From an uncultured Paenibacillus sp. (GTDB taxonomy: Bacteria > Bacillota > Bacilli > Paenibacillales > Paenibacillaceae): a stretch of DNA of 60,953 nucleotides. Each line of letters starts with the position of its first letter. The stretch's first letter is position 1. Both the position numbers and the translations under genes were made by a program. Shown here in pieces: positions 51,203-59,608 of this stretch. The stretch spans positions 1 through 60,953 of the forward strand of contig CALAWP010000048.1 of NCBI GenBank assembly GCA_937895345.1, written 5' to 3'. The notes beneath the pieces were generated by a model. That model ran no database searches and was not told the DNA's origin. It saw only the letters and a list, made by a program, of their open reading frames with translations.

Positions 51203-52030
51203 ATGACACAATCGATTACGTCTTGCACAACGCTCAGCAACGGGGTGAAGATGCCTTGGCTGGGACTTGGCGTTTGGAAAATGAAGGATGACGGCGAAGC
51301 GGAGCAGACGGTCAAAGCCGCGCTCGAAGCGGGCTACCGGAGCATCGACACCGCCGCAGCCTACAACAATGAAACGGGCGTCGGTGCGGCGGTCAACAAC
51401 AGCGGCATCGCTCGCGACGACATTTTTGTCACCACGAAAATTTGGAACTCCGATCAAGGCTACGATACGACGCTGGCCGCATTTGAGCGCAGCCTGTCCA
51501 AGCTGCAGCTGAAGCAAGTCGACCTGCTGCTCATTCATTGGCCCGTAAAAGGCAAATATAAAGAAACTTGGCGCGCCCTCGAAAAAATTTACCGCGACGG
51601 CGGCGCTCGCGCCATCGGCGTAAGCAACTTCCAAATCCATCATTTGCAGGATTTGATGCAAGGCAGCGAGCTCGTGCCGATGGTGAATCAGGTAGAATAC
51701 CATCCTTTGCTGACGCAAGAGGAGCTTCACGCCTTCTGCAAAAGCAACAAAATCCAGCTGATGGCCTGGAGTCCTCTGATGCAGGGCAATCTCGACCATG
51801 CCGTTCTCCAAGAGATCGGCGCCAAATACGGCAAGTCGCCTGCCCAAGTCGTCCTTCGGTGGGACTTGCAAAACGAAGTCGTGACGATTCCCAAAACGAC
51901 AACGCCCGCACGCTTGAAGGAAAACGCGGACATCTTCGACTTTGCGCTGACGGCCGATGAGATGAAGCAAATATCCGCGCTGAACCGCAATCAACGCTTT
52001 GGCTCGGACCCGGACAATTTCAATTTTTAA
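51203..52030 (+). CDS. Aldo/keto reductase
   Basis: The 275-residue TIM-barrel oxidoreductase has GVKMPWLGLGVWKM, GYRSIDTAAAYNNETGVG (Asp and Tyr of the catalytic tetrad), LLLIHWPVKGKY with the catalytic His, IGVSNFQIHHL and IPKTTTPARLKEN for NADPH. The start follows AAGGAGG after a short gap from the alcohol dehydrogenase; both probably form one operon. Probable substrate is an aldehyde; not known. Confidence 0.92.
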   Translation: MTQSITSCTTLSNGVKMPWLGLGVWKMKDDGEAEQTVKAALEAGYRSIDTAAAYNNETGVGAAVNNSGIARDDIFVTTKIWNSDQGYDTTLAAFERSLSKLQLKQVDLLLIHWPVKGKYKETWRALEKIYRDGGARAIGVSNFQIHHLQDLMQGSELVPMVNQVEYHPLLTQEELHAFCKSNKIQLMAWSPLMQGNLDHAVLQEIGAKYGKSPAQVVLRWDLQNEVVTIPKTTTPARLKENADIFDFALTADEMKQISALNRNQRFGSDPDNFNF

Positions 52031-52091
52031 AAAGAGAAAGGTCAAGCCGGCGGCAACAAGGCACTGCTGCCGCTTGACCTGACCCCCAACT

Positions 52092-52125
52092 GACAGCGCC
52101 GTCCTATACGGCGCTGTCGTCGTTT
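52092..52125 (+). terminator. Terminator of the alcohol dehydrogenase/aldo-keto reductase operon
   Basis: GACAGCGCCGT (52092-52102) and ACGGCGCTGTC (52108-52118) form a perfect 11-bp stem, followed by TCGTTTTT. An additional GGTCAAGC/GCTTGACC stem lies just before it. Confidence 0.85.
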
Positions 52126-52135
52126 TTCTGAAGCT

Positions 52136-52270
52136 TGCTTCTTTTACTGCTCGCTTTACTGCTCGCTTTACTGCCTGCTTAACTGCTTGCTTTACTGCTT
52201 GTTTTACTGCTTGCTTTTATTACTGCCTGCTACTTTTATTGCTTGCTACTTTTATTGCTTGTCACTTTGC
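52136..52270. repeat. 12-bp tandem repeats, CTTTACTGCTCG type
   Basis: Near-copies of CTTTACTGCTCG, CTTAACTGCTTG, TTTTACTGCTTG and CTACTTTTATTG follow each other in a pyrimidine-rich tract downstream of the fucU stop. No gene is seen. Confidence 0.75.
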
Positions 52271-52280
52271 TACTTTTACA

Positions 52281-52718
52281 TTACGACTGATCCTTTACGA
52301 CGCCTTTTTTCAATATCAAATTGGCGTACAACGCGCTTTCGCCGGTCGCGATAACGGCATAGGCGCGTTTGGCTCGCTCGTAGAAGGCAAACCGCTCCAC
52401 TTCTTCGAACGGTTCCTCCAGCCCGGTCCGCGACCTTATAATGGTTCGGTATTGTTCCCAAATCGGCGTATCCGTCTTGTCGCCGGGAACGACCGCCATC
52501 AGCGCGGCCGGACGTTCTACATAAGAGTCTAACGGAAACAGCTTCAGGATGGCGTCCAGCAGCTCCGGCACGCCGTGTCCGTCGCATCGGATCAGCCGAT
52601 GCGCATGGCTTGCCGCCGGAAAATTGCCGTCCGCCAGCACAATTTCATCGCCGTGACCCATTTCCATCAACGTCTTCAACAAATCGGGCGTAATCAGCTT
52701 CGAAATGCCGATCAACAT
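52281..52718 (-). CDS. fucU: L-fucose mutarotase (RbsD/FucU family)
   Basis: The 145-residue protein MLIGISKLITPDLLKTLMEMGHGDEIVLADGNFP (two halves) is a typical RbsD/FucU member; the GHGDEIVLADGNFPAASH stretch carries the catalytic His and Asp, and C-terminal AVIATGESALYANLILKKGV is conserved. It interconverts L-fucose anomers. It is the last gene of fucI-fucA-fucU. Confidence 0.92.
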   Translation of the reverse strand: MLIGISKLITPDLLKTLMEMGHGDEIVLADGNFPAASHAHRLIRCDGHGVPELLDAILKLFPLDSYVERPAALMAVVPGDKTDTPIWEQYRTIIRSRTGLEEPFEEVERFAFYERAKRAYAVIATGESALYANLILKKGVVKDQS

Positions 52719-52779
52719 GTCGCGGCGCCTCCTTCACTCAAAACGGGATAATTTGATTTGATTTTGATTTAATTTAACT

Positions 52780-53436
52780 TTACTTCATTTTTTGCAAAAG
52801 CTGAATGCGGTAAGCTTCGCTCTCCAACGAAGCGATTTCCTCGAACTCTTCCTTCGTCAGCGCTTTGGGCTCTTTGATCGCTTTGGCAATCAAATAAATT
52901 TTGGCGCTCTCCTCCACCACTTCGGTTCGATAGTAGGCTTCGCGCAAATTACGGCCGGTCGCGACGAGCCCGTGATTGCCAAGCAATACGGTGCTGGCCT
53001 CGTTGACCACCTCGACATACGCGTGGGCCAGCCGATCCGTCGTAGGCAAAACGTAGGGCACATACAGCGTCTTCCCGACAAGCGCCGCCTGGTCCGGAAA
53101 CATGATCGGCAGTTCGGTCTCCACCAGCGTAAACGCGATGCAATAAGGCGGATGCGTGTGCACGATCGCGTTAATATCGGGATTGGCGCGGTAAGCGTAC
53201 AGATGCATGAGCACCTCCGATGAAGGGCGCAGCCCGATGTCCGTTATGGCGCCGGTCTCAATATCGACCTCCACCCACTGATCCGGCTCGACCTCGTCAA
53301 GCGCAAAGCCGCTCGGCGACAAGTACATCTTTCCTTCATGCCTTGCGCTGATATTGCCGCCGGGTCCTACAACCAGCCTGTTTTCCGTCGTCTTGCGGGC
53401 ATACTTGCACAGTTCCTCGCGAATGGACGCACTCAT
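52780..53436 (-). CDS. fucA: L-fuculose-phosphate aldolase
   Basis: The 218-residue class II aldolase has VGPGGNISARHEGKMYLSPSG, SSEVLMHLYAYRANPDINAIVHTHPPY with the HTH zinc motif, and LLGNHGLVATG with the third zinc His. It splits L-fuculose 1-phosphate into DHAP and L-lactaldehyde. The start at 53436 follows GGAGG. It lies 22 bases downstream of fucI. No fuculokinase (fucK) is in this operon; the kinase must come from elsewhere, possibly the rhamnulokinase. Confidence 0.9.
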   Translation of the reverse strand: MSASIREELCKYARKTTENRLVVGPGGNISARHEGKMYLSPSGFALDEVEPDQWVEVDIETGAITDIGLRPSSEVLMHLYAYRANPDINAIVHTHPPYCIAFTLVETELPIMFPDQAALVGKTLYVPYVLPTTDRLAHAYVEVVNEASTVLLGNHGLVATGRNLREAYYRTEVVEESAKIYLIAKAIKEPKALTKEEFEEIASLESEAYRIQLLQKMK

Positions 53437-53458
53437 TCCTATCCCTCCGTCAATTCTA

Positions 53459-55249
53459 TTATTTATAGAGCGGGCCGAAATTGGAGCATGCGCGATAATC
53501 CGCGCCTTCCGGATCGGCCGTGCCGAACAGCCCCCAGGCCCGCGGACGGAACACTCTCTCCTCCGGCACATTGTGCATGTTGACCGGAATGCGGAGCATC
53601 GACGCCAGCGTAATCAGATCGCCGCCGATATGGCCGTAGCTGATGGAACCGTGGTTGGCTCCCCAATTGTCCATCACAGCATACACCGAGCTGAACGCTC
53701 CGCTTCCCGTAAGGATCGGCGCGAACCAGGTCGTCGGCCAAGTCGGGTCCGTACGAAGGTCGAGCGCGTCATGCACCTCCGGCGGCAGATCGACGGAATA
53801 GCCCTCCGCAATTTGCAGCACCGGCCCGATCCCTTTAACCAGATTGATGCGGGACATCGTCATCGGCATGCCGCCGCGGGTCAAATAATCGGAAGAATAG
53901 CCTCCTCCCCGGAAATACTCGACGGATGCCGGCCTCCAGGACGTCGCCTCCAGGCAGCGCTCCGCTTCCTCCTCCGTAATTTCCCAGAAAGGCTTCATCG
54001 CAGGCTTGCCGTCTTTCGATTGCTCTCCCGTACCGTCCAACGCCGCCGGTCCCGAATTGATCAGGTGAAGCAATCCGCCCTTCGCCGCTCCGGCAAGTTT
54101 ATGGCCGGTTACCCGCTCCACCGATTCAGGGCTCCAATAAGTCCGGACGTCGGCAAAGATTTGCGCCGTATTCGTCAGCAAATAACCGAAAAGCATGACA
54201 GCTCCGTTCAAGGCGTCGTTTTCCGTGGCGACGATGTAAGGAGCCCGGATCCCGTTCCAATCGAACGAAGAGTTCAGCATCGCTTCCATGAAATCACCGT
54301 TCGGAAAGTGGTCGGTCCATTGGCGCTGCCCTTGGAAACCGGCGGCAATCGCGTTATGCCCCATCGCCTCTTCCCCGAAACCAAGCTCCGCCAGCCGCGG
54401 ATTGCCGACCATCAAGTCGCGCGCGATTTGCGTCATTTTAACGACCGTTTCCCAGTCTTTGTCCTTTTTCTCCCGGGAAGTTCTTATGCTCTCGGGGTTG
54501 TTGTCCGGTCCTTCCTTGCAGTTTTCCTTCACCCACGCCAAAGCCGTCCTGAATTCCTCGTCGTCGTAAATGCCTTCCTCCATACGGCGGACGAATTCGG
54601 ACATATCGACATATTCCGTTCGCATGCCAAGATATTCCTGGAAGAACGCATCGTTCACGATCGATCCCGCAATGCCCATCGAAACGGAGCCCATTGACAA
54701 ATAGGATTTGCCGCGCATATAAGCGACCGCAAGGCCCGCTTTCGCGAAACCGATCAGCTTGCTCCGCACATCGTCCGGAATCGTCGCATCGCCCGCGTCC
54801 TGCACATGCTCGCCGTAAATGCCGAAGGCCGGCAATCCTTTTTGGGCATAACCCGCCAGCACCGCCGCCAAATAAACCGCGCCCGGACGTTCGGTACCGT
54901 TAAAGCCCCATACCGCTTTCGGAATGGTCGGATCCATGTCCATCGTTTCCGTACCGTAGCACCAGCAAGGCGTTACCGTTATCGATACACCTACGCCCGC
55001 CTTTGCGAATTTATCCGCGCAGGCGGCAGCCTCCGCCACTCCGCCGATGCAGCTGTCGGCAATGACGCATTCCACCGGTTCCCCGTTCGGATATTTCAAC
55101 GTTTCGCTAAGAAGCTTAGCCGTCGCCAGCGCCATGTTCATCGTTTGCTCTTCCAACGACTCGCGCACGCCTTTGCGCCTTCCGTCGATCGTAGGCCGAA
55201 TGCCTATTTTGGGAAATCCGCTTTGAAACCGATTGTTCGTTTCCGCCAT
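53459..55249 (-). CDS. fucI: L-fucose isomerase
   Basis: The 596-residue enzyme converts L-fucose to L-fuculose. Diagnostic segments are KIGIRPTIDGRRKGVRESLE, VTVTPCWCYGTETMDMDP-like, GSVSMGIAGSIVND, ATENDALNGAVMLFGYL (metal Glu and Asp) and NWGANHGSISYGHIGGDL with the third ligand His. Length is normal. It leads the fuc operon from a promoter with a perfect operator. Confidence 0.95.
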   Translation of the reverse strand: MAETNNRFQSGFPKIGIRPTIDGRRKGVRESLEEQTMNMALATAKLLSETLKYPNGEPVECVIADSCIGGVAEAAACADKFAKAGVGVSITVTPCWCYGTETMDMDPTIPKAVWGFNGTERPGAVYLAAVLAGYAQKGLPAFGIYGEHVQDAGDATIPDDVRSKLIGFAKAGLAVAYMRGKSYLSMGSVSMGIAGSIVNDAFFQEYLGMRTEYVDMSEFVRRMEEGIYDDEEFRTALAWVKENCKEGPDNNPESIRTSREKKDKDWETVVKMTQIARDLMVGNPRLAELGFGEEAMGHNAIAAGFQGQRQWTDHFPNGDFMEAMLNSSFDWNGIRAPYIVATENDALNGAVMLFGYLLTNTAQIFADVRTYWSPESVERVTGHKLAGAAKGGLLHLINSGPAALDGTGEQSKDGKPAMKPFWEITEEEAERCLEATSWRPASVEYFRGGGYSSDYLTRGGMPMTMSRINLVKGIGPVLQIAEGYSVDLPPEVHDALDLRTDPTWPTTWFAPILTGSGAFSSVYAVMDNWGANHGSISYGHIGGDLITLASMLRIPVNMHNVPEERVFRPRAWGLFGTADPEGADYRACSNFGPLYK

Positions 55250-55276
55250 CCGTTATCCCTCCGTTTAAAAAATAGT

Positions 55277-55288
55277 GTTATCGATAAC
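55277..55288. promoter_or_regulatory. Perfect LacI-type operator GTTATCGATAAC
   Basis: A 12-base palindrome with the central CG of LacI-family sites lies around the predicted transcription start of fucI and upstream of the divergently oriented regulator gene. Confidence 0.8.
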
Positions 55289-55291
55289 CCT

Positions 55292-55320
55292 AAAGTATCA
55301 GCATTACTAGTTGATGTCAA
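55292..55320 (-). promoter_or_regulatory. Predicted fucI promoter
   Basis: TTGACA (55320-55315) is perfect; TACTTT (55297-55292) is 17 bases away. Transcription would start near 55285, inside the operator, so a bound repressor would block it. Confidence 0.72.
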
Positions 55321-55379
55321 CGCTTACTTTTTTGTATGATTAGAATCAGCCATTTATACAGCAGCAAGGAGCAATTCGC

Positions 55380-56402
55380 ATGGTAACGATTTATGATATC
55401 GCCGCCAAGGCAAACGTCTCGGCCATGACCGTGTCAAGAGTTATCAATAACACCGGAAAAATCAGCGAAAAAACGCGGGCTAAAGTAAAGCGCGTCATGG
55501 AAGAAATGAACTATGTGCCGAACCAGACGGCGCGCAGCCTTGTGCTGCAGCAAACGAAACTTCTCTTTTTGCTAATCACCGATATTACGAATCCGTTCTA
55601 CACGACACTGGCGAGAGGCGCGGAGGATGCGGCCAAAAAGTACGGCTATCGCCTGTTGTTTGGCAACAGCGACGAAAGTTTGGAGAAGGAAGCGGAGTAT
55701 GTAACGACAATCTTGCAAACCAGAGTAGACGGCGTATTGCTCGCGCCTGCAGGCGATCCGTCGCTGCCTCATCTGGAATCGCTCCGCCGGCACGGCGTTC
55801 CCTTTGTGCTGTTGGACCGCGAGGTGCCGGGCGTAGAATGCGACATCGTACTCGGAGACAGCAAGGAAGGCGCACGTCAGCTAGTCGACCATCTGGCCGC
55901 GGCCGGCCACCGCCGCATCGCCATCGTAAACGGATCGGACTCGATTTCGAGCGCCAGGCTGCGCCTGCAAGGCTACATGGACGGGCTAAAGCTAAACGAA
56001 CTGCCGTACGAGCAACAGTATGTGTTTGAGACCAGTTTCGGCTCGCTAAGCGACTTGTCCGAGATGGAGCAGTGGCTGAACGGCCTGGACCCGCTCCCTA
56101 CCGCAATATTGTCGGGCAATAACGTGCTGGCCGTCGAAGTCATGCGTCTGCTTCGTCATCGCGGACTTCGTGTACCCGAAGATATTTCCGTTGTATGCTT
56201 CGACGATCTGGGTCCCTATTCCGACGTAGACCCGTTTCTGACCGTCGCCGCACAGCAGGCGTACCAATTCGGCTATATGGGGACGACGATGCTGGTCGAA
56301 CGCATCACCGACCGTGAAGGCGCCCAGCCCTGGAAAAAAATCGTGTTGCCCGCCGAACTCCTAGTCCGCCGCTCGGTGCGCAACTTGATCCGCGATGCGT
56401 AA
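55380..56402 (+). CDS. LacI-family regulator of fucose genes
   Basis: The 340-residue protein has the LacI helix-turn-helix TIYDIAAKANVSAMTVSRVINN, the hinge VPNQTARSLVLQQT and a periplasmic-binding-like ligand domain ending VVCFDDLGPYSDVDPFLTVAAQ. It faces fucI across the palindromic operator. Repression of fucI-fucA-fucU relieved by fucose or fuculose is inferred. Confidence 0.92.
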   Translation: MVTIYDIAAKANVSAMTVSRVINNTGKISEKTRAKVKRVMEEMNYVPNQTARSLVLQQTKLLFLLITDITNPFYTTLARGAEDAAKKYGYRLLFGNSDESLEKEAEYVTTILQTRVDGVLLAPAGDPSLPHLESLRRHGVPFVLLDREVPGVECDIVLGDSKEGARQLVDHLAAAGHRRIAIVNGSDSISSARLRLQGYMDGLKLNELPYEQQYVFETSFGSLSDLSEMEQWLNGLDPLPTAILSGNNVLAVEVMRLLRHRGLRVPEDISVVCFDDLGPYSDVDPFLTVAAQQAYQFGYMGTTMLVERITDREGAQPWKKIVLPAELLVRRSVRNLIRDA

Positions 56403-56589
56403 TGCGAGAGGTGCGCGCACTTCACCATCCAATTCTCATTCCTCGGTGCTTTATGGGCTAAAGGGACACCTCTGCAGAACTACACCTGTGCAGGTCTGTA
56501 TCCTCTGCTGGGCTTCTGCGAGGTCTGTGCCCTCTGCCCGTCTGCAGCCTGAACGTCTTTGGCTCTGATCCGATTGTACAACTGTAGAG

Positions 56590-56690
56590 CGCACGACTGT
56601 TCATTGTACGACTGTTCATTGCACGTCTGTTCGTTGCACGTCTGTTCATTGCACGTCTGTTCATTGCACGTCTGTGCTTTTGCACGACTA
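56590..56690. repeat. 15-bp tandem repeats, GTTCATTGCACGTCT type
   Basis: Six near-identical 15-base units (GTTCATTGTACGACT to GTTCATTGCACGTCT) follow each other, with a degenerate edge on both sides. The rest of the 56403-56967 gap shows a CT-rich patch at 56458-56560 and nothing else that I can identify. Confidence 0.8.
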
Positions 56691-56967
56691 CAGTAGTTGT
56701 TTTTTCTCCTTACCATCACTATCCCATCAAGTCAGGAAAATAACATAAAGATGTTACATGAAATCATCTATATTTGTGGAGATCTATGCAATCAAAAAAA
56801 TGCATATTGCCAACTATTAAACCGAACTTTCCCATAAAGTGATCGTTAGACGCCCGATGATACGGCGCTTCAGTGGCAAGATTGGACCCCCGCTTAAATA
56901 AAAATGCAAAGAAAATAAGTCTCTTTGCTACGAATATCGTCTTGTTAATTTGAAAAGAGATCAAGCA

Positions 56968-57972
56968 TTAAAACGGATTCAACCCGCTGAAAGCAATCTG
57001 GGCCAACCGTTGAAAGGCTTGCCTTTGGTTCCCCGCATTGCGTCGGAAACAATATTCGTCCAAATATTTTTGGGCATGTTTTATGCCAATGCCATGGAAA
57101 GTACGATTCAGCCATTTAAACGCTTGATCGGCAAAAACAGACAATGAATTCTTCAATAAATCCGCAATTTTTAACCGCTCATCCTCGCCAACGACCGCCC
57201 TGCTGCTAAACTTGTTGTAGGCGGCACGCAATTCGGGCGACCACTGCATGCGTGGATTTATGCGCCATAATTTTGTATCCGCGGTCAGATGGCATTTGGC
57301 AAATACGGCCGACTCTTTGTCCGATAAAGGACTCCGCGCAACTTTGCGGCGAGGAACAATTTTAATCTTATAATACTCCGTCTCCGGCGAATGATCTGCA
57401 AATGCTGTCTCTTTTGCCGCAATGACGGAATGTTCCAGCTTCAACTGGTCAGCGGACGGAATAAACTTTTTCATAAAAATTTCATGTTTTGCCTCAACGA
57501 TACCGGCCATTTTGCGATTGTGGTCCATATCCGATATCGAACTGCGAATTTTATGTAAAATCGACCATGCCGTCTTGTAAGTGACGTTGATCACGCTTGA
57601 AAGCTTGAGCGCATTAATGCCGTCGCCGCAGCAAGCCACCATAAACATGCTCAACAGCCATTTGCGCAGCGGCGTTCGACTTTTATGCATAATGGTATGG
57701 GCCGTCAATGAAGTCTGATGCTTGCAATTTCTGCATTCCAGCAGAGGGGAGGTCTTGGAAGCAATCTCATATGCTTCGCGATGGCCGCATGCGCAACAAT
57801 GAAAACCGTTAGGCCACTTTAAGCGGCGCGCCAAAGCGAGGCAAGCCTCCTGATCGGGAAAAAGCTCATTAAAACGGTTTACGGCATCTAAATGTTCATC
57901 TTCCCGCAAAGCGTCTGACAACTCCTTCGCATGGCCAGTCCAATCCGCGAGTTGTATGGGCTTCAGGTTCAT
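56968..57972 (-). CDS. IS1595-like transposase-derived protein with degenerate catalytic site, SOS-box controlled
   Basis: The 334-residue protein has an N-terminal zinc ribbon (GFHCCACGHREAYEI, LECRNCKHQTSLTAHTIMHK) typical of IS1595 transposases and a C-terminal ISXO2-like part with HGIGIKHAQKYLDEYCFRRN. The first catalytic aspartate, normally in VEVDET, is replaced by VEAKHE, and the central NxIE-like region is not clear. No terminal inverted repeats or target duplications were seen, so it may be a domesticated protein rather than an active IS. A GAACGTATGTTC box precedes it. Confidence 0.72.
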   Translation of the reverse strand: MNLKPIQLADWTGHAKELSDALREDEHLDAVNRFNELFPDQEACLALARRLKWPNGFHCCACGHREAYEIASKTSPLLECRNCKHQTSLTAHTIMHKSRTPLRKWLLSMFMVACCGDGINALKLSSVINVTYKTAWSILHKIRSSISDMDHNRKMAGIVEAKHEIFMKKFIPSADQLKLEHSVIAAKETAFADHSPETEYYKIKIVPRRKVARSPLSDKESAVFAKCHLTADTKLWRINPRMQWSPELRAAYNKFSSRAVVGEDERLKIADLLKNSLSVFADQAFKWLNRTFHGIGIKHAQKYLDEYCFRRNAGNQRQAFQRLAQIAFSGLNPF

Positions 57973-58012
57973 CGCTCACTCCCCCAATCCATCATATTCA
58001 CAAACAAAAACA

Positions 58013-58060
58013 GAACGTATGTTCCTATTCAATCATACCAAAAGAAGAGTTCCCGCACAA
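58013..58060 (-). promoter_or_regulatory. LexA-type SOS box and promoter of the IS1595-like gene
   Basis: GAACGTATGTTC (58013-58024) is the same core as at 31.08 kb, 41-52 bases upstream of the ATG. A -10-like TATGAT lies at 58037-58032 on the minus strand, with TTGTGC 17 bases upstream of it. Confidence 0.65.
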
Positions 58061-58149
58061 GTTCAAAATTTCTTCATCCCAAAAATAAGGCTTCAAGATG
58101 CCAAACACCAGATTGAAGTTTACGGCGTGAAGGAGTTCATGCTCTTAGT

Positions 58150-58350
58150 GCACTTATTGCCATTTTGCTTCTATTGCACCTTCTGCTTTCCAAGCACATT
58201 CTGCATGCCATGCACCTTCTGCTTTCCATACACTTTCTGCATGCCATGCACTTTTGCTTTCCTTGCACTTTTGCTTTCCTTGCACTTTTGCTTTCCTTGC
58301 ACTTTGTGCATGCCACGCACTTTCTGCTTTCCATGCACTTTTGCTTCTAG
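58150..58350. repeat. 17/18-bp tandem repeats, TGCACTTTTGCTTTCCT type
   Basis: TGCACTTT units begin at 58247, 58264, 58281 and 58298, an exact 17-base period; units on either side drift to about 18 bases and alternate with TGCATGCCA. The gap 57973-58539 holds this array, the SOS-box promoter and no gene. Confidence 0.8.
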
Positions 58351-58539
58351 TCGCTCTGCTTCCATGCCTTTTCGATGGTCTTGCATGATCCTCTTGGTCA
58401 AAAAAACAGCGACAATAACCGGCGGCGACAAGCAGCTTGCTTTTCCTGAGATAAAGGGATAGTGATGACAAAAGCAAAAATACCATATATGCCAGCTCCA
58501 GCTCGGGTTCAAACCTTCAGTATATGATATAGATTTAAT

Positions 58540-59436
58540 TTAGTATCCGCGCTTTCTCGTTCCTGCCCGATATTCCGACGGCGTTACGCCGCTCCATTTG
58601 CGGAACTGTTTAGAAAAAAAGAGCGGATCTCCGTATCCGACGGAGGCGGCGACCTGAGCGATCGTCAAATCGCTTTCCAGCAGCGTTTCCGCTTTTTTCA
58701 TGCGGATTTTGAGCAAATATTGCATCGGGGGCAACCCTGTCGCCTCCTTGAACAGACGGGTCAGGTGGGCGCGATGGTATCCGAGCGACCGGGCGATATC
58801 TTCGATGGACAACGGAAGGCTGTACTGCAGCGTCATAAGCCGGATCGCCCGGTCGATTCGGCCGTAGGCGCGAGCGACCGCGGGCGAATCGGGAGCCGAG
58901 GATGTCGGCTCCTCCGCTTTCTCGTGCTCCTCGCCGTTGCGGCTTCGCGCTTGACCCAGGCCGGTTAAGATCAGCCTGAACATGCCCGACGCTTCCATGC
59001 TCCCCAATTCCGAGCTGCCTTCACGATCCAGCGCCGCCCTCAACGCCCGAAACCGCCGCGTCATCCGGCGGAGCTCAACGCCCCGGACGACCGGCGACGC
59101 GTTCGTCAACCCGATAGAGGCTAGCGCTTTGTCCGCAAATTCGCCCGCAAAGCCGATCCACATATACGTCCATGGGCGAACATGGTCCGCTTCGTATTTG
59201 ACAAGGGCGTCCGGAAAAATGACAAACGCGTCTCCCGCTCCAAGCCGGTAAGAACCTCCCGCCGATTCGAAACGGCCTTCCCCGTCCAGCACAAGATGAA
59301 TCAAATAATAATCGTGAACGGCAGGGCCGATATAATGTCCCGCTACAGGCGCTCCTTCGCCGCTGAACAGCACCGACATCTCTCCCTTGACGGGGGAATG
59401 GTTGACGCTGATGCTAAATCGATAATGCGTTTCCAT
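58540..59436 (-). CDS. AraC-family transcriptional regulator
   Basis: The 298-residue protein has an N-terminal cupin-like ligand domain (VHDYYLIHLVLDGEGRFE, GAGDAFVIFPDALVKYEAD) and two C-terminal HTHs (PLSIEDIARSLGYHRAHLTRLFKEA, TIAQVAASVGYGDPLFFSKQFRKW). This is the arrangement of MsmR/RafR-type sugar regulators. It faces the alpha-galactosidase gene and probably activates it with a galactoside as effector. Confidence 0.9.
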   Translation of the reverse strand: METHYRFSISVNHSPVKGEMSVLFSGEGAPVAGHYIGPAVHDYYLIHLVLDGEGRFESAGGSYRLGAGDAFVIFPDALVKYEADHVRPWTYMWIGFAGEFADKALASIGLTNASPVVRGVELRRMTRRFRALRAALDREGSSELGSMEASGMFRLILTGLGQARSRNGEEHEKAEEPTSSAPDSPAVARAYGRIDRAIRLMTLQYSLPLSIEDIARSLGYHRAHLTRLFKEATGLPPMQYLLKIRMKKAETLLESDLTIAQVAASVGYGDPLFFSKQFRKWSGVTPSEYRAGTRKRGY

Positions 59437-59507
59437 CCTCTTGAAGGTCTCCTTTGTCGCTTTTTATCATCGTAAACGATTGTGCAACAAAACTCCATAT
59501 ATAGATG

Positions 59508-59526
59508 CTTTCATTCCATATGAAAG
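59508..59526. promoter_or_regulatory. Inverted repeat between the AraC and melA genes
   Basis: CTTTCAT (59508-59514) and ATGAAAG (59520-59526) are perfect 7-base arms around a five-base spacer; a candidate regulator site. Confidence 0.45.
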
Positions 59527-59608
59527 GAGAACCGCCGCACGTATACTGAAAGCAGATCAATCACCTGTGCGCACAGTAAAACCATCGACCAATGGAGGTA
59601 TATTTCCT

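Noticed and set aside
56458..56719. Asn/Arg-rich repeat peptide near 56.6 kb
   Set aside because: Reading of the 15-bp minisatellite; no supporting start or family.
58137..58512. Cys/Met-rich repeat peptide on the minus strand near 58.2 kb
   Set aside because: Produced by the 17-bp repeat; no ribosome binding site, period not a multiple of three.
59461..59500. cre site upstream of melA (CGTAAACGATTGTG)
   Set aside because: Four mismatches to the consensus, including the final bases.
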